64,000 nt of DNA from Sphingopyxis sp. UBA6723 (GCF_002454115.1 NZ_DKIH01000007.1:12227-76226), one strand, 5' to 3'; shown: positions 1 to 8,505, counted from the stretch's first letter. The notes: a model not told the origin generated them from the sequence alone. Numbers and translations: made by a program.

Positions 1-149
1 GCAAGCTGGCAAGTCTGCGCAACCGGCGCGGGGTCGTCCAGTCCCCCAGACTGGACTTGGATTGCCGGGGGCAATCCAACCCCGCACCCCCGCAAGGGGA
101 GAGGGGCGTCACTCTGGACCTCACGCCCATTTCCCGGCACAATCCACCC

Positions 150-2075
150 ATGAAAAAACAACTGCTCGTCGCCGCCGCCGTGATCGCCGCCATTCCCGCC
201 GTTTCTGCCCAAAATGGCAACAGCCGACCGCAGCCGGTCGTCCAGCCGCTGACCATCCCGCTGCCCGCCGACAAACCCTATCCCGGCACGATGCAGCTCA
301 AGGTCGATGCCACCGACGTCGCGCGCGGCATCTTTCGCGTCCGCCAGACGATCCCGGTCGCCAAGCCCGGCAAGCTGACCCTGCTCTATCCCGAATGGCT
401 ACCCGGCAAGCACGCCCCGCGCGGCGCAATCGCCGAAATGGCCGGATTCAAACCCACCGCGGGCGGCAAGCCGCTGAGCTGGACGCGCCAGCCGACCGAT
501 GTCTATGCGTTCGACGTCGATGTCCCGGCCGGGGTCAAGAGCATCGACGTCGCCTTCGATTTCCTGTCGCCGACGCGCACCAGCGAGGGGCGCGTCGTCG
601 TCACCCCCGCGATGATGAACCTGCAATGGGAACAGGTCAGCCTGTACCCGGCGGGCTATTTCACGCGGCAAATCCCGGTGCAGCTGGAGGTGACGCTGCC
701 CGACGGATGGACCGGCGCCGCGGCGCTCGACGGGCTGAAAATCAGCGGCAACCGCTACAGCTATGCCCCGACCAATTATGAGGTGCTGGTCGACAGCCCG
801 ATGTTCGCGGGCCGCCATTTCCGCAAATGGGATCTGGGGCAGAATGTCGCGCTGAACGTCGTCGCCGACGAAGCCAAATATCTCGACGCGCGCCCGGACC
901 ATATCGCGCGCCACGCCGCGCTGGTCTCCGAAGCGGTCGCGCTGTTCGGCTCGCGCCCCTTCGACCGTTATGAATTTCTGCTCGCGCTGACCGACGAACT
1001 CGGCGGGATCGGGCTGGAACATCATCGCAGCAGCGAAAACAGTCGCGCGCGCGACTATTTCACCGCATGGGACGAGAATGACAGCGAGCGCGGGCTGCTC
1101 CCCCACGAGCTGGTCCACAGCTGGAACGGTAAATATCGCCGCCCCGACAAATTATGGACCCCCGATTACCGCACGCCGATGCAGGGCAATCTGCTGTGGG
1201 TTTACGAAGGCCAAACCAGCTATTGGGATCTTGTTCTCGCGGGCCGGTCGGGGATGCAGTCGAAGGAGATGATCCTCGCCGAATGGGCGACCCATGCCGG
1301 CTTTTACAGCGCGCAGCCGGGGCGCGAATGGCGATCGGTCGAGGATACGACGCTCGACCCGGTCATCGGCGCGCGCAAACCCAAACCCTTTGCCAGCTGG
1401 TCGCGCGGCGAAGATTATTACAACGAAGGATCGCTGACCTGGCTCGAAGCCGACCTGTTGATCCGCCAAGCAACGAACGATGCCAAAAGCCTCGACGATT
1501 TCGCGCGCGCCTTTTTCGGCGGGCGCGAGGGCGATTGGGGGCAGGACAGCTATGATTTCGACGATGTCGTGGCGGCGCTCAATACGGTGCATCCCTATGA
1601 CTGGGCGCGTTTCCTGCGCCAGCGGTTGCAGACGCCGGGGCAAGGGGCGCCGGTTCGCGGCATCGAGCGCGCGGGATACCGGCTGGTGTGGCGCGATGTC
1701 CCCAATGTGTTCGACCGCGACCGCATGGCACAGGCGAAGAATGTTGACCTGACCCATTCGCTGGGGCTGACGATCGACAAGGATGGTGTCGCGAGCGCGA
1801 TCCTGTGGGACAGTCCGGCGTTCGAGGCGGACATCGTCAACGGCACAAAAATCGTCGCGGTTGATGGCATGAGCTATAGCAAAGACCGGCTGGAGGCCGC
1901 GATCCGCGCCGCAACCGACGGCAAGACGCCGGTGCGGCTGCTCGTCGAGCGCGGTGGGCGGTACCGCCAGATCGACCTAGCCTATCACGGCGGACTGCGC
2001 TGGCCGCATGTCGAAAAGGTCGGCAGTGGGCCGGATTGGTTCGATCGGTTGCTGGCGCCGAAGCGCACACTCTAG
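150..2075 (+). CDS. M61 family metallopeptidase with C-terminal PDZ-like domain
   Basis: Predicted exported zinc aminopeptidase of the M61 (glycyl aminopeptidase) family, 641 residues. The ATG at 150 is chosen because it starts a clear signal peptide (MKKQ, then an Ala/Val-rich core ending near VSAQ); an upstream in-frame start at 57 would put 31 non-signal-like residues in front. The zinc motif HELVH lies at residues 319-323, and a likely third ligand is Glu353 in the LWVYEG segment. The last ~90 residues (GLTIDKDGVASAILWDSPA onward) look like a PDZ domain, usual for this family. The natural substrate is unknown. Monocistronic; a palindromic element follows. Confidence 0.88.
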   Translation: MKKQLLVAAAVIAAIPAVSAQNGNSRPQPVVQPLTIPLPADKPYPGTMQLKVDATDVARGIFRVRQTIPVAKPGKLTLLYPEWLPGKHAPRGAIAEMAGFKPTAGGKPLSWTRQPTDVYAFDVDVPAGVKSIDVAFDFLSPTRTSEGRVVVTPAMMNLQWEQVSLYPAGYFTRQIPVQLEVTLPDGWTGAAALDGLKISGNRYSYAPTNYEVLVDSPMFAGRHFRKWDLGQNVALNVVADEAKYLDARPDHIARHAALVSEAVALFGSRPFDRYEFLLALTDELGGIGLEHHRSSENSRARDYFTAWDENDSERGLLPHELVHSWNGKYRRPDKLWTPDYRTPMQGNLLWVYEGQTSYWDLVLAGRSGMQSKEMILAEWATHAGFYSAQPGREWRSVEDTTLDPVIGARKPKPFASWSRGEDYYNEGSLTWLEADLLIRQATNDAKSLDDFARAFFGGREGDWGQDSYDFDDVVAALNTVHPYDWARFLRQRLQTPGQGAPVRGIERAGYRLVWRDVPNVFDRDRMAQAKNVDLTHSLGLTIDKDGVASAILWDSPAFEADIVNGTKIVAVDGMSYSKDRLEAAIRAATDGKTPVRLLVERGGRYRQIDLAYHGGLRWPHVEKVGSGPDWFDRLLAPKRTL

Positions 2076-2088
2076 GCGCCTTGGAATT

Positions 2089-2168
2089 CCGTTCGCATCG
2101 AGCGAAGTCGAGATGCCCCTAATCCGCTCATCCACGATGGGTGTCTCGACTTCGCTCGACACGAACGG
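2089..2168. repeat. Dispersed palindromic element (GTCGAGCGAAGTCGAGA type), copy 1
   Basis: Two 30-base arms (2089-2118 and 2139-2168) are near-perfect inverted repeats around a ~20-base centre; the core is TCGAGCGAAGTCGAGA. A second copy of the same core lies at 8586-8666. It sits between two convergently unrelated genes and may form a hairpin that ends transcription of the M61 gene. REP-like; no transposase is associated in this window. Confidence 0.75.
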
Positions 2169-2228
2169 CTAAGGGGCGCCCGACTCATAAAAACACCCGA
2201 CTCATAAACAAAAGGACTCCACTCTCCC

Positions 2229-2765
2229 ATGCGCATCGACCTGATCCCCGCCGGCGACAGCCCGCCCGACAGCCTGAATGTCCTGATCGAAGTGCCGATC
2301 GGCGGCGAGCCGGTAAAGTACGAGTTCGACAAGGCGTCGGGGGCGTTGTTCGTCGACCGCTTCCTCCACACCCCGATGCGCTATCCCGCCAATTACGGCT
2401 TTGTTCCGCACACCTTGGGCGAGGATGGCGATCCGCTCGACGCGCTCGTCGTCGCGCGCTCGCCAATCGTCGCGGGCGCAGTGGTCAAGTGCCGCCCGAT
2501 CGGTGTGCTGATGATGGAGGACGACGCCGGCGGAGACGAGAAACTTCTGTGCGTCCCGGTCAACAAGACCTTCCCTTATTATGCCGACGTCGCGAGTTAC
2601 ACCGACATGCCGCCGATCGTGCTGCAACAGATCGAGCATTTCTTCACCCACTACAAAGACCTTGAGCCCGGCAAATGGGCGAAGCTCAACGGCTGGGGCG
2701 ATGTCGACGAAGCCAAGCGGATCATCGTCGAATGCGTCGAGCGGGCGAAGCGGGTCGGTTTTTAA
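2229..2765 (+). CDS. ppa: Inorganic pyrophosphatase (family I)
   Basis: Cytoplasmic soluble pyrophosphatase that hydrolyses PPi to two phosphates and so pulls biosynthetic reactions forward. It is 178 residues, the normal bacterial family I length. The start is supported by the family N-terminus (LNVLIEVPIGG, then KYEFDKASG) and the EDGDPLDALV motif carries the conserved metal-binding aspartates. The end YKDLEPGKW also fits. Single gene; a short palindrome at 2785-2810 follows. Confidence 0.96.
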   Translation: MRIDLIPAGDSPPDSLNVLIEVPIGGEPVKYEFDKASGALFVDRFLHTPMRYPANYGFVPHTLGEDGDPLDALVVARSPIVAGAVVKCRPIGVLMMEDDAGGDEKLLCVPVNKTFPYYADVASYTDMPPIVLQQIEHFFTHYKDLEPGKWAKLNGWGDVDEAKRIIVECVERAKRVGF

Positions 2766-2784
2766 GCCAGCTGCTCATTGACCC

Positions 2785-2810
2785 GTCATCCCGGCGAAGG
2801 CCGGGATGAC
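2785..2810. repeat. Short palindrome GTCATCCCGG/CCGGGATGAC
   Basis: A perfect 11-base-arm palindrome with a 4-base loop, 20 bases after ppa. Half-sites of the same kind (GTCATCCC / GGGATGAC) recur at 10768-10860 and inside ileS at 34649-34727, so it belongs to a dispersed family. It has no T-tract, so whether it acts as a terminator is uncertain. Confidence 0.6.
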
Positions 2811-2869
2811 GCCCTTGCGCTGTTAGACAGGGTGATATCCCCACGTTCGCGGGCGCGACGATTACTGCT

Positions 2870-2893
2870 TTGCCTATTTTTTAGGCAATTTTT
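2870..2893 (+). terminator. Perfect TTGCCTA/TAGGCAA hairpin with T-tract
   Basis: TTGCCTA, five T, TAGGCAA, then five T: a perfect 7-bp stem followed by a U-tract, ~105 bases after ppa. It could be the ppa terminator. A related palindrome, TTTGCCTAGCAAA, follows at 2899-2911. Both lie roughly 70-115 bases upstream of the sigma-54 promoter, so they could instead be activator-binding sites for glnK. The sequence alone does not decide. Confidence 0.45.
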
Positions 2894-2982
2894 CGCTTCC
2901 TTTGCCTAGCAAACGACCGAAAATTTGCTGGACTCGCTCCAGACCGTCACAAAATGTTAACTTTTCCAACCCCCGCGCAATC

Positions 2983-2998
2983 TGGCACGGCTGTTGCA
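2983..2998 (+). promoter_or_regulatory. Sigma-54 (RpoN) promoter of glnK-amtB
   Basis: TGGCACGGCTGTTGCA matches the sigma-54 consensus TGGCAC-N5-TTGCA at every fixed position, with the invariant GG (2984-2985) and GC (2996-2997) correctly spaced. It lies 36 bases before the glnK start. Nitrogen-limited, NtrC-activated expression of glnK-amtB from such a promoter is established in proteobacteria. Confidence 0.88.
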
Positions 2999-3033
2999 GT
3001 GCAGCATGATGCTATTGGGCAAAAGGGGGCATC

Positions 3034-3372
3034 ATGAAGCTGATCCTGGCAATCATTAAACCATTCAAGCTCGACGAGGTGCGCGAAGCGCTCACCGGCT
3101 TGGGTATCGCCGGCATGACCGTGACCGAGGTCAAGGGGTTCGGCCGGCAAAAGGGGCAGACCGAAATCTATCGCGGCGCCGAATACGCCACCAACATGGT
3201 GCCGAAGGTGAAGATCGAGCTCGTCTGCGACGACGCGCTCGCACCGCGGGTGGTCGAAACGCTCCAGCAAAGCGCCGGCACCGGTTCGATCGGCGACGGC
3301 AAGATTTTCGTTCTCGACGTGGGGCAGGCGGTGCGCATCCGCACCGGCGAAACCGGCGAGGCGGCACTGTGA
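3034..3372 (+). CDS. glnK: Nitrogen regulatory protein P-II (GlnK type)
   Basis: Trimeric cytoplasmic signal protein that reads 2-oxoglutarate, ATP/ADP and glutamine (through uridylylation) and blocks AmtB when nitrogen is plentiful. It is 112 residues, the standard length. The T-loop segment EIYRGAEY places the uridylylated tyrosine at Tyr51, and the C-terminus shows the usual RIRTGE signature. It is transcribed with amtB, whose start is 17 bases downstream, behind the sigma-54 promoter at 2983. GlnK rather than GlnB is inferred from that linkage. Confidence 0.95.
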   Translation: MKLILAIIKPFKLDEVREALTGLGIAGMTVTEVKGFGRQKGQTEIYRGAEYATNMVPKVKIELVCDDALAPRVVETLQQSAGTGSIGDGKIFVLDVGQAVRIRTGETGEAAL

Positions 3373-3389
3373 TGACGAAGGGGGAAAAT

Positions 3390-4754
3390 ATGACGTTCGC
3401 AAATAAATTTGCGGCGGGCGCCGGGGCCGTGGGCCTGTCGCTGTTCGCCGCGCTGCCCGCCTGGGCGCAGGAAGCGGCACCTGCCGTCGCCGAAGCCGCC
3501 GCGCCGACGCCCGACAAGGGCGACACCGCATGGATGATGACCGCGACCGTATTGGTCATGGCGATGATCGTCCCTGGCCTCGCGCTCTTCTATGGCGGAC
3601 TCGTCCGCACCAAGAATATGCTGTCGGTCCTGACCCAGATCATCGCGGTCGCCGCGCTGGCGATGATCATGTGGGTGATGTTCGGTTACAGCCTCGCCTT
3701 TGGCGGTGACGCCAACCAGTTCATCTCGGCAGGCAAGTTGTTCCTGGCTGGGGTCACGGCGGATTCGACCGTCGCGACCTTTACCGACGGCGTCGTGATC
3801 CCCGAATTCGTGTTTATTGCCTTCCAGATGACCTTCTCGGCGATCACCGTCGCGCTGGTACTCGGCGGGCTTGTCGAGCGGATGAAATTCTCGGCGGTGA
3901 TGGTCTTTGCGATCGTCTGGCTGACCATCGTCTATTATCCGATCGCACATATGGTCTGGTACCTGGGCGGCACCGACGAAGCCACCGGGCTGATCTTCGG
4001 CTGGGGCGCGCTCGACTTTGCCGGTGGCACCGTGGTCCACATCAACGCAGGTGTCGCAGCGCTGGTGGGTTGCTTCATCATCGGCAAGCGCGCCGGATAC
4101 CAAAAGGACGTCATGGCACCGCATTCGCTGACCATGACCCTGATCGGTACCGGTCTGCTGTGGGTGGGCTGGTTCGGTTTCAACGCCGGTTCGGCGCTCG
4201 AAGCCAATGGCTCGGCCGGCCTCGCGCTGATCAACACCTTTACCGCCACCGCTGCCGGGATCCTGTTCTGGATGCTCACCGAACGCGCGCTCGGTCATAA
4301 GGGGTCGCTGCTCGGTGCCTGTTCGGGGGCAATCGCCGGTCTGGTCGCGGTGACCCCGGCGGCGGGCAACTCTGGTCCGTTCGGTGCGATCCTGCTCGGT
4401 GCGGTCGCGGGCGTCGTCTGCTGCATCGTCGTGATGAAGCTGAAGGCGAAGCTTGGCTTTGACGACTCGCTCGACGTGTTTGGTATCCACGGCGTCGGCG
4501 GTCTGATCGGGTCGATCCTGACCGCGGTCACCATGCTGCCCGCGCTCGGTGGTCCGGCTGGCGACGATTATGTCCTTGGCAGCCAGCTGTGGATCCAGAT
4601 CAAATCGGTCGGCGTCGCCGTCCTCTGGTCCGCGGTCGGTTCGGCCATCGCCTTCTATATCGCCAAGGCCGTCACCGGCGGCCGCGTCTCGGCAGAGGTC
4701 GAACGCGAAGGCCTCGACCTCGGCGAGCATGGCGAGCGCGCCTACAACTACTGA
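3390..4754 (+). CDS. amtB: Ammonium transporter
   Basis: Inner-membrane ammonium channel, 454 residues from the ATG at 3390. This start is preferred over ATG 3372 because a GGGGGA ribosome site sits at proper distance and the product then opens with a signal-peptide-like segment (MTFANKF to LPAWAQ), as many AmtB precursors do. About eleven membrane helices follow. Family signatures are visible: DTAWMMTATVLVMAMIVPGLA near the start, FAGGTVVHINAG (with the pore histidine) and DDSLDVFGIHGVGG (second pore histidine). The downstream T-tract hairpin at 4843 is the likely operon end. Confidence 0.95.
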   Translation: MTFANKFAAGAGAVGLSLFAALPAWAQEAAPAVAEAAAPTPDKGDTAWMMTATVLVMAMIVPGLALFYGGLVRTKNMLSVLTQIIAVAALAMIMWVMFGYSLAFGGDANQFISAGKLFLAGVTADSTVATFTDGVVIPEFVFIAFQMTFSAITVALVLGGLVERMKFSAVMVFAIVWLTIVYYPIAHMVWYLGGTDEATGLIFGWGALDFAGGTVVHINAGVAALVGCFIIGKRAGYQKDVMAPHSLTMTLIGTGLLWVGWFGFNAGSALEANGSAGLALINTFTATAAGILFWMLTERALGHKGSLLGACSGAIAGLVAVTPAAGNSGPFGAILLGAVAGVVCCIVVMKLKAKLGFDDSLDVFGIHGVGGLIGSILTAVTMLPALGGPAGDDYVLGSQLWIQIKSVGVAVLWSAVGSAIAFYIAKAVTGGRVSAEVEREGLDLGEHGERAYNY

Positions 4755-4842
4755 TCCACGAGACAGGATACCCGTCGCCGCACGTCTCTCTCCTTTCAAA
4801 AGACGGCGGCGGGATCCTCACCAGGTTCCTCCTGCGAACCAC

Positions 4843-4873
4843 TGGCCGGGACAATCGTCCCGGCCATTTTTTT
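4843..4873 (+). terminator. Rho-independent terminator of glnK-amtB
   Basis: TGGCCGGGAC, four-base loop AATC, GTCCCGGCCA, then seven T: a perfect 10-bp GC-rich stem with a U-tract, 88 bases after amtB. A second terminator with almost the same stem lies at 5068-5100. Confidence 0.88.
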
Positions 4874-5067
4874 GCGGCAGGACCCCGCGCGCCAGACGTT
4901 CTGAATTCAAACGAGGGGTCGGTTTGGTGACGAATCGGCGCCTTTTTGCTGCACGTTGCACTGCACAATAAATAGGCAGGCTTGCCGCAAATTTAGGCCT
5001 TCCCAACATGACATTAATATGGCATTCATTGCGTCAACAGTTTCAGGAGGGGAGAGCCTGAAAGGCT
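4874..5067 (+). other. Geneless stretch between two terminators; possible small RNA or leader peptide unit
   Basis: About 195 bases with no convincing protein gene, enclosed by two strong terminators. It holds a cluster of TGCA-type half-sites (around 4949-4966), then AT-rich sequence that could carry a promoter. One tiny open frame, ATG at 5008 with 17 codons ending TGA at 5061, stops just before the second terminator. A short transcript ending at 5100 is plausible, but nothing here proves it. Confidence 0.3.
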
Positions 5068-5100
5068 GGGCCGGGACGCAAGTCCCGGCCCTCTTTTTTT
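5068..5100 (+). terminator. Second terminator, near-copy of the amtB terminator
   Basis: GGGCCGGGAC, loop GCAA, GTCCCGGCCC, then TCTTTTTTT: a 10-bp perfect stem with U-tract. Nine of ten stem pairs are the same as those of the terminator at 4843. On the plus strand no gene lies between the two, so it must end a non-coding or very short transcript, or be a duplicated back-up. Confidence 0.85.
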
Positions 5101-5136
5101 GTGCGAGCGGCTAGATGCGCCAGAAACTGTATGATT

Positions 5137-5289
5137 TCAGCGGGTTCGTTGAAAACGCAGCGTCGCAAAGACGCGCCAGCTGCCGTCATCCTTCAGCCCC
5201 GAATCGGTCACGATCAGCCGATCGGGCGCTTCCAGCCTATAGGTCGAGCGGCCAATTTCAACGCCGGCGCTGCCCCACAGATTGTGCCT
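5137..5289 (-). pseudogene. Orphan coding fragment directly after the VOC gene
   Basis: Downstream of the VOC stop codon, and in the same frame, about 50 codons remain open to a TGA at 5137-5139. The peptide (core VEIGRSTYRLEAPDRLIV, then SGLKDDGSWRVFATLRFQR) has normal composition and codon use for this genome and looks like the end of a small beta-rich protein. It has no start codon of its own. It is read as the tail of a lost gene or of a formerly longer VOC protein. The family was not recognised. Confidence 0.35.
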
Positions 5290-5664
5290 TCATCCCGTCA
5301 TGTCCGATCGCGAAAACATGAACGCGTTGCCGTCGAGATCGTAAAAAGTGATCAGCTTCACCATGCCCGGAATATGTTGGATATCGCCGTCCTGCCGCAC
5401 CCCCTCGGCGTCGAGATGCGCCTTGGCCGCGTCGATGTCGGCGACCTCGAACACATTGGTCGCGCCGCCGCCCTGCACCACGCTCTCGACCTGGCTGAGG
5501 CCGATATGGACCCCCGCCATCGGGGTCGCGAGTTCGCACCAGCCGATGTCGTCGGCGCGGTAGAGCAATTTGCAGTGCATCACGCGCTCGTACCAGCCGA
5601 TCGCCGCGGTCATGTCGGTGACCCCCATCGAACAGGTGAGTTCGGATCCGATTTCCAATGCCAT
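5290..5664 (-). CDS. VOC (glyoxalase/bleomycin-resistance) family protein
   Basis: A 124-residue vicinal-oxygen-chelate protein with the paired beta-alpha-beta-beta-beta pattern: 'MGVTDMTAAIGWYERVM' opens the first module and 'VFEVADIDAAKAHLDAEGV' the second, ending FYDLDGNAFMFS. The ATG at 5664 is taken because upstream residues lie outside the domain. The substrate is unknown. It is divergent from the HxlR-type regulator at 5727 with only 62 bases between, so that regulator probably controls it. Confidence 0.8.
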   Translation of the reverse strand: MALEIGSELTCSMGVTDMTAAIGWYERVMHCKLLYRADDIGWCELATPMAGVHIGLSQVESVVQGGGATNVFEVADIDAAKAHLDAEGVRQDGDIQHIPGMVKLITFYDLDGNAFMFSRSDMTG

Positions 5665-5726
5665 CTCACAGCCTCTCTTTGCCAACGCCCTTGCGCCATT
5701 GGTCCGGTTTGTATAGTTACTTGCAA

Positions 5727-6266
5727 ATGCCGTCAAGCACGCCCGATCCGCTGCTCATCCAGCTCGGCAGCCATCGCTGGCTGGTGCCGTTGCTCGCCGA
5801 TCTGGCGGCGCATCGCGGCGCGCGGTTCGTCGAACTCATTCACCGGCTGGGGCTATCGCGCGACAGCCTGACACGCACGCTGGACGCGGCAGCGACGATC
5901 GGCTGGGTCCAGCGCAACCCCGGCCACGGCCACCCGCTGCGCCCCGAATATGTCCTGACCGAAGTTGGCGCCGCCGCCGCCGCGCGCGCCGCGACGATCA
6001 ACGAAGCGCAGGTGGCGATCGGGCTGCCGCCCGGCGCCGCCACGCGCTGGACTCTGCCGTTGGTGGCGGGGATCGGCGCGGGCCACGACCGCTTCAACGC
6101 GCTGTCACGGCTGCTCGCGCCCGCCACTCCGCGCGCGCTGTCGCAGGGACTGACGACGCTCGGCGAGCGCGGGCTGGTGCGACGCGAGGTGATCGATATG
6201 CGGCCGCCGACGAGCCGCTACGGTCTGACCGAACGCGGACAGGTGCTCGCGGGGGCGTGCCGCTAA
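5727..6266 (+). CDS. Transcriptional regulator with tandem HxlR-like winged helices
   Basis: 179 residues holding two winged-helix modules in a row. The first runs from 'HRWLVPLLADLAAHRGARF' to 'YVLTEVG', the second from 'TRWTLPLVAGIGAGHDRFN' to 'YGLTERGQVL'. Both have the HxlR order: first helix, recognition helix, wing, and the 'Y-LTE-G' motif. A doubled HxlR arrangement is less common than the usual single domain. The ATG at 5727 fits the domain start; the VOC gene is divergent and the obvious target. Confidence 0.75.
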   Translation: MPSSTPDPLLIQLGSHRWLVPLLADLAAHRGARFVELIHRLGLSRDSLTRTLDAAATIGWVQRNPGHGHPLRPEYVLTEVGAAAAARAATINEAQVAIGLPPGAATRWTLPLVAGIGAGHDRFNALSRLLAPATPRALSQGLTTLGERGLVRREVIDMRPPTSRYGLTERGQVLAGACR

Positions 6267-6283
6267 TCGCGACAGGTAACTGA

Positions 6284-6841
6284 CTAGCTACATGCGCCAG
6301 TGCGCTCGGCGATCAAACTGATCGTCAGTTTGTTCATCGTGGCCTGCGCCTGCTTCATCTGCTCGGCCTCTTCAGGCTTCATCGATGCCAGCACCGAATC
6401 GGGGAGTTCGAGCTTGATCTGGCCGCTGATGTCCACGCGATCGGGGGAAACAGCGCCGCTATAGGTGATGTCAAAGCTGCCGCCCGCCGCGCGTTCGGGA
6501 TCGGTGGGGCAGCTCAGCTTGCCGCTGAACGCATTGCCCTGCCGCGGTGCGGCGTCGAGCGAACAGCCCTCGGTCATGCCCATATGCTGGCGTACCAGCA
6601 TCTCGGGAACATCCTCACCATAGCCGGCCGCGAGGCAAAAGCCGTCCTGCTCGTCCCTGGCGACCTTGCTGGCAAAGGGCATTCCGCCCTGCATGTCGCC
6701 GCCGATCGACACCTTATATTGGCCGGGCAAGAGGGTCGCGGGCTCCTCGCTCGCCGGATCGCGCGCCTCGGTACAGCCTGAAAGCGCGAGACCGGTCGCC
6801 ACGACAAGTGCCGCCGCCTTGGTACAATACCGTGAAATCAT
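6284..6841 (-). CDS. DUF3617-like lipoprotein
   Basis: A 185-residue predicted lipoprotein: the signal segment ends in lipobox LSGC. The mature part has the pattern of DUF3617 proteins (LLPGQYKVSIGG, paired cysteines, and GGSFDITYSGAVSPDRVDI). The start is the ATG at 6841; a TTG two codons upstream is less likely. The function of the family is unknown. Convergent with the HxlR gene, 17 bases apart. Confidence 0.75.
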   Translation of the reverse strand: MISRYCTKAAALVVATGLALSGCTEARDPASEEPATLLPGQYKVSIGGDMQGGMPFASKVARDEQDGFCLAAGYGEDVPEMLVRQHMGMTEGCSLDAAPRQGNAFSGKLSCPTDPERAAGGSFDITYSGAVSPDRVDISGQIKLELPDSVLASMKPEEAEQMKQAQATMNKLTISLIAERTGACS

Positions 6842-6903
6842 CCCCAAACTCCCGCTCGCCCGTTCACACCGGCCATAGCGGGTATCTTCTACGAAATCCT
6901 GAA

Positions 6904-8505
6904 TCAGGCCGCCGAAAGCGCCGCCTTCACAAAATCGGCGGCGCGCTCACCAATCATGATGCTTGGCGCATTGGTGTTGCCTGACACCAGCCGCGGCATG
7001 ATGCTCGCATCGGCGACCCACAGCCCGTCGATGCCGTTCAGCTTCAGCGTCGGATCGACCACCGCATCGGGATCGCTGCCCATCCGGCATGTGCCGACCG
7101 GGTGATAGACGGTGTCAGCGCGGCTGCGGATCAATGCGTCGAGCGCGGCGTCATCGTCCAGATCGACGGGATGCCGGTCGCTCCCCGCATAGTCGGCCAG
7201 CGGCGGCGCCGCGACGATGCGGTGCATCATCCGCACCCCGGCGCGCAGCGTCGCGATGTCGCGATCGTCGCTCAGGAACCCCGGATCGATTGCGGGTGCC
7301 GCCGCGGCGTCAGACGACGCCAGCCGCACCGTGCCGCGGCTTTCGGGGCGCAGCACGCAGGCGTGGCACGAAAAGCCGTGGCCCTTGACCTTGGTCCGGC
7401 CATGATCCTCCAGCATCGCGGGGACAAAATGATATTGGATGTCGGGCGCGGGCAGATCGGGGTGCGATTTCCAGAATCCCCCCGCCTCGGCGAAGCAGGT
7501 CGTCATGATGCCGGTGCGCTTGGTGCGATGTTCGAAAATCGCCTTCACCATCCGCCAGGTGCCGCCCAGGCTGTTGCCGAGCGGATCGGTCGAGCGGGTC
7601 TCCCAGCTCGACACATAATCGATATGGTCCTGCAGATTGTCGCCGACCGCGGCGCGATCAGCCACGATGGTGATGCCCTTGTCGGCGAGATGCGCGGCGG
7701 GACCGATGCCCGATAGCTGCAGGATCTGTGGCGACCCGAACGCCCCCGCCGACAGCACCACCCCGCCGCGCGCGCGCAGCGTTTCGCGCTGCGACCCGCG
7801 CCGGATCACCACCCCGGTGGCGCGCCCGTCCTCGACCAAAATCTTCTCAACCAAAGCCTTCGTGCGGATGTCGAGGTTCGCGCGCCCGCGCAGCGGCTCG
7901 ACATAGGCGCGCGCCGCCGACCAGCGTTCGCCCGCTTTCTGGGTCACCTGATACAGCCCGAAGCCTTCATTGTTCGGCCCGTTGAAATCGCCGGTACGCG
8001 GGAGTTGCAGCGCCGCCGCGCTTTCGATGAAGCGCTTGCTCGTCACATTCGGCCAGCGCTGGTCCATGACATTCAGCGGGCCGTCGCCGCCGTGAAACTC
8101 ATCGCCGCCGCGCTCATTGCCTTCGCTGCGTTTGAAATAGGGCAGCACGTCGGCATAGCTCCACCCAGTGGCTCCGAGCGCCGCCCATTGATCGTAGTCG
8201 AACGCGTGGCCGCGGATATAGACCATCGCATTGATCGCGCTCGACCCGCCCAGCCCGCGCCCGCGCGGCTGGTACCCGGTGCGCCCGTTCAGCCCCTTTT
8301 GCGGCAACGTGTCATAGCGATAGTTCGACTTTTCGGGGATGAAGGGCATGAACCCCGGCGTCTTGACCCGCACATCGTCATTGGTCCCGCCCGCTTCGAC
8401 CAGGCACACGCTGCGCGTCCCGTCCGCGGCGAGCCGCCCCGCCGCGGCGCTCCCCGCGCTGCCGCCGCCGATGACGATGATGTCGAACTGATCCCCAAGA
8501 CTCAT
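6904..8505 (-). CDS. GMC family FAD-dependent oxidoreductase (choline/alcohol dehydrogenase type)
   Basis: 533-residue flavoprotein. The N-terminus carries the FAD dinucleotide motif (IIVIGGGSAGSAAAGRLA), followed by the GMC signature GRGLGGSSAINAMVYIRGH. The C-terminus shows VYHPVGTCRMG with the catalytic His region, and GLWVADASIMPRLVSGNTNA. Members oxidise alcohols; here the substrate is unknown, although similarity to choline- and aliphatic-alcohol dehydrogenases is evident. The ATG at 8505 is preferred to a TTG at 8541. Stands alone. Confidence 0.9.
   Translation of the reverse strand: MSLGDQFDIIVIGGGSAGSAAAGRLAADGTRSVCLVEAGGTNDDVRVKTPGFMPFIPEKSNYRYDTLPQKGLNGRTGYQPRGRGLGGSSAINAMVYIRGHAFDYDQWAALGATGWSYADVLPYFKRSEGNERGGDEFHGGDGPLNVMDQRWPNVTSKRFIESAAALQLPRTGDFNGPNNEGFGLYQVTQKAGERWSAARAYVEPLRGRANLDIRTKALVEKILVEDGRATGVVIRRGSQRETLRARGGVVLSAGAFGSPQILQLSGIGPAAHLADKGITIVADRAAVGDNLQDHIDYVSSWETRSTDPLGNSLGGTWRMVKAIFEHRTKRTGIMTTCFAEAGGFWKSHPDLPAPDIQYHFVPAMLEDHGRTKVKGHGFSCHACVLRPESRGTVRLASSDAAAAPAIDPGFLSDDRDIATLRAGVRMMHRIVAAPPLADYAGSDRHPVDLDDDAALDALIRSRADTVYHPVGTCRMGSDPDAVVDPTLKLNGIDGLWVADASIMPRLVSGNTNAPSIMIGERAADFVKAALSAA

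Noticed and set aside
3168..4799. Long open frame antisense to glnK-amtB
   Set aside because: Arg/Asp/His-rich shadow typical of high-GC DNA; the plus strand is clearly glnK-amtB.
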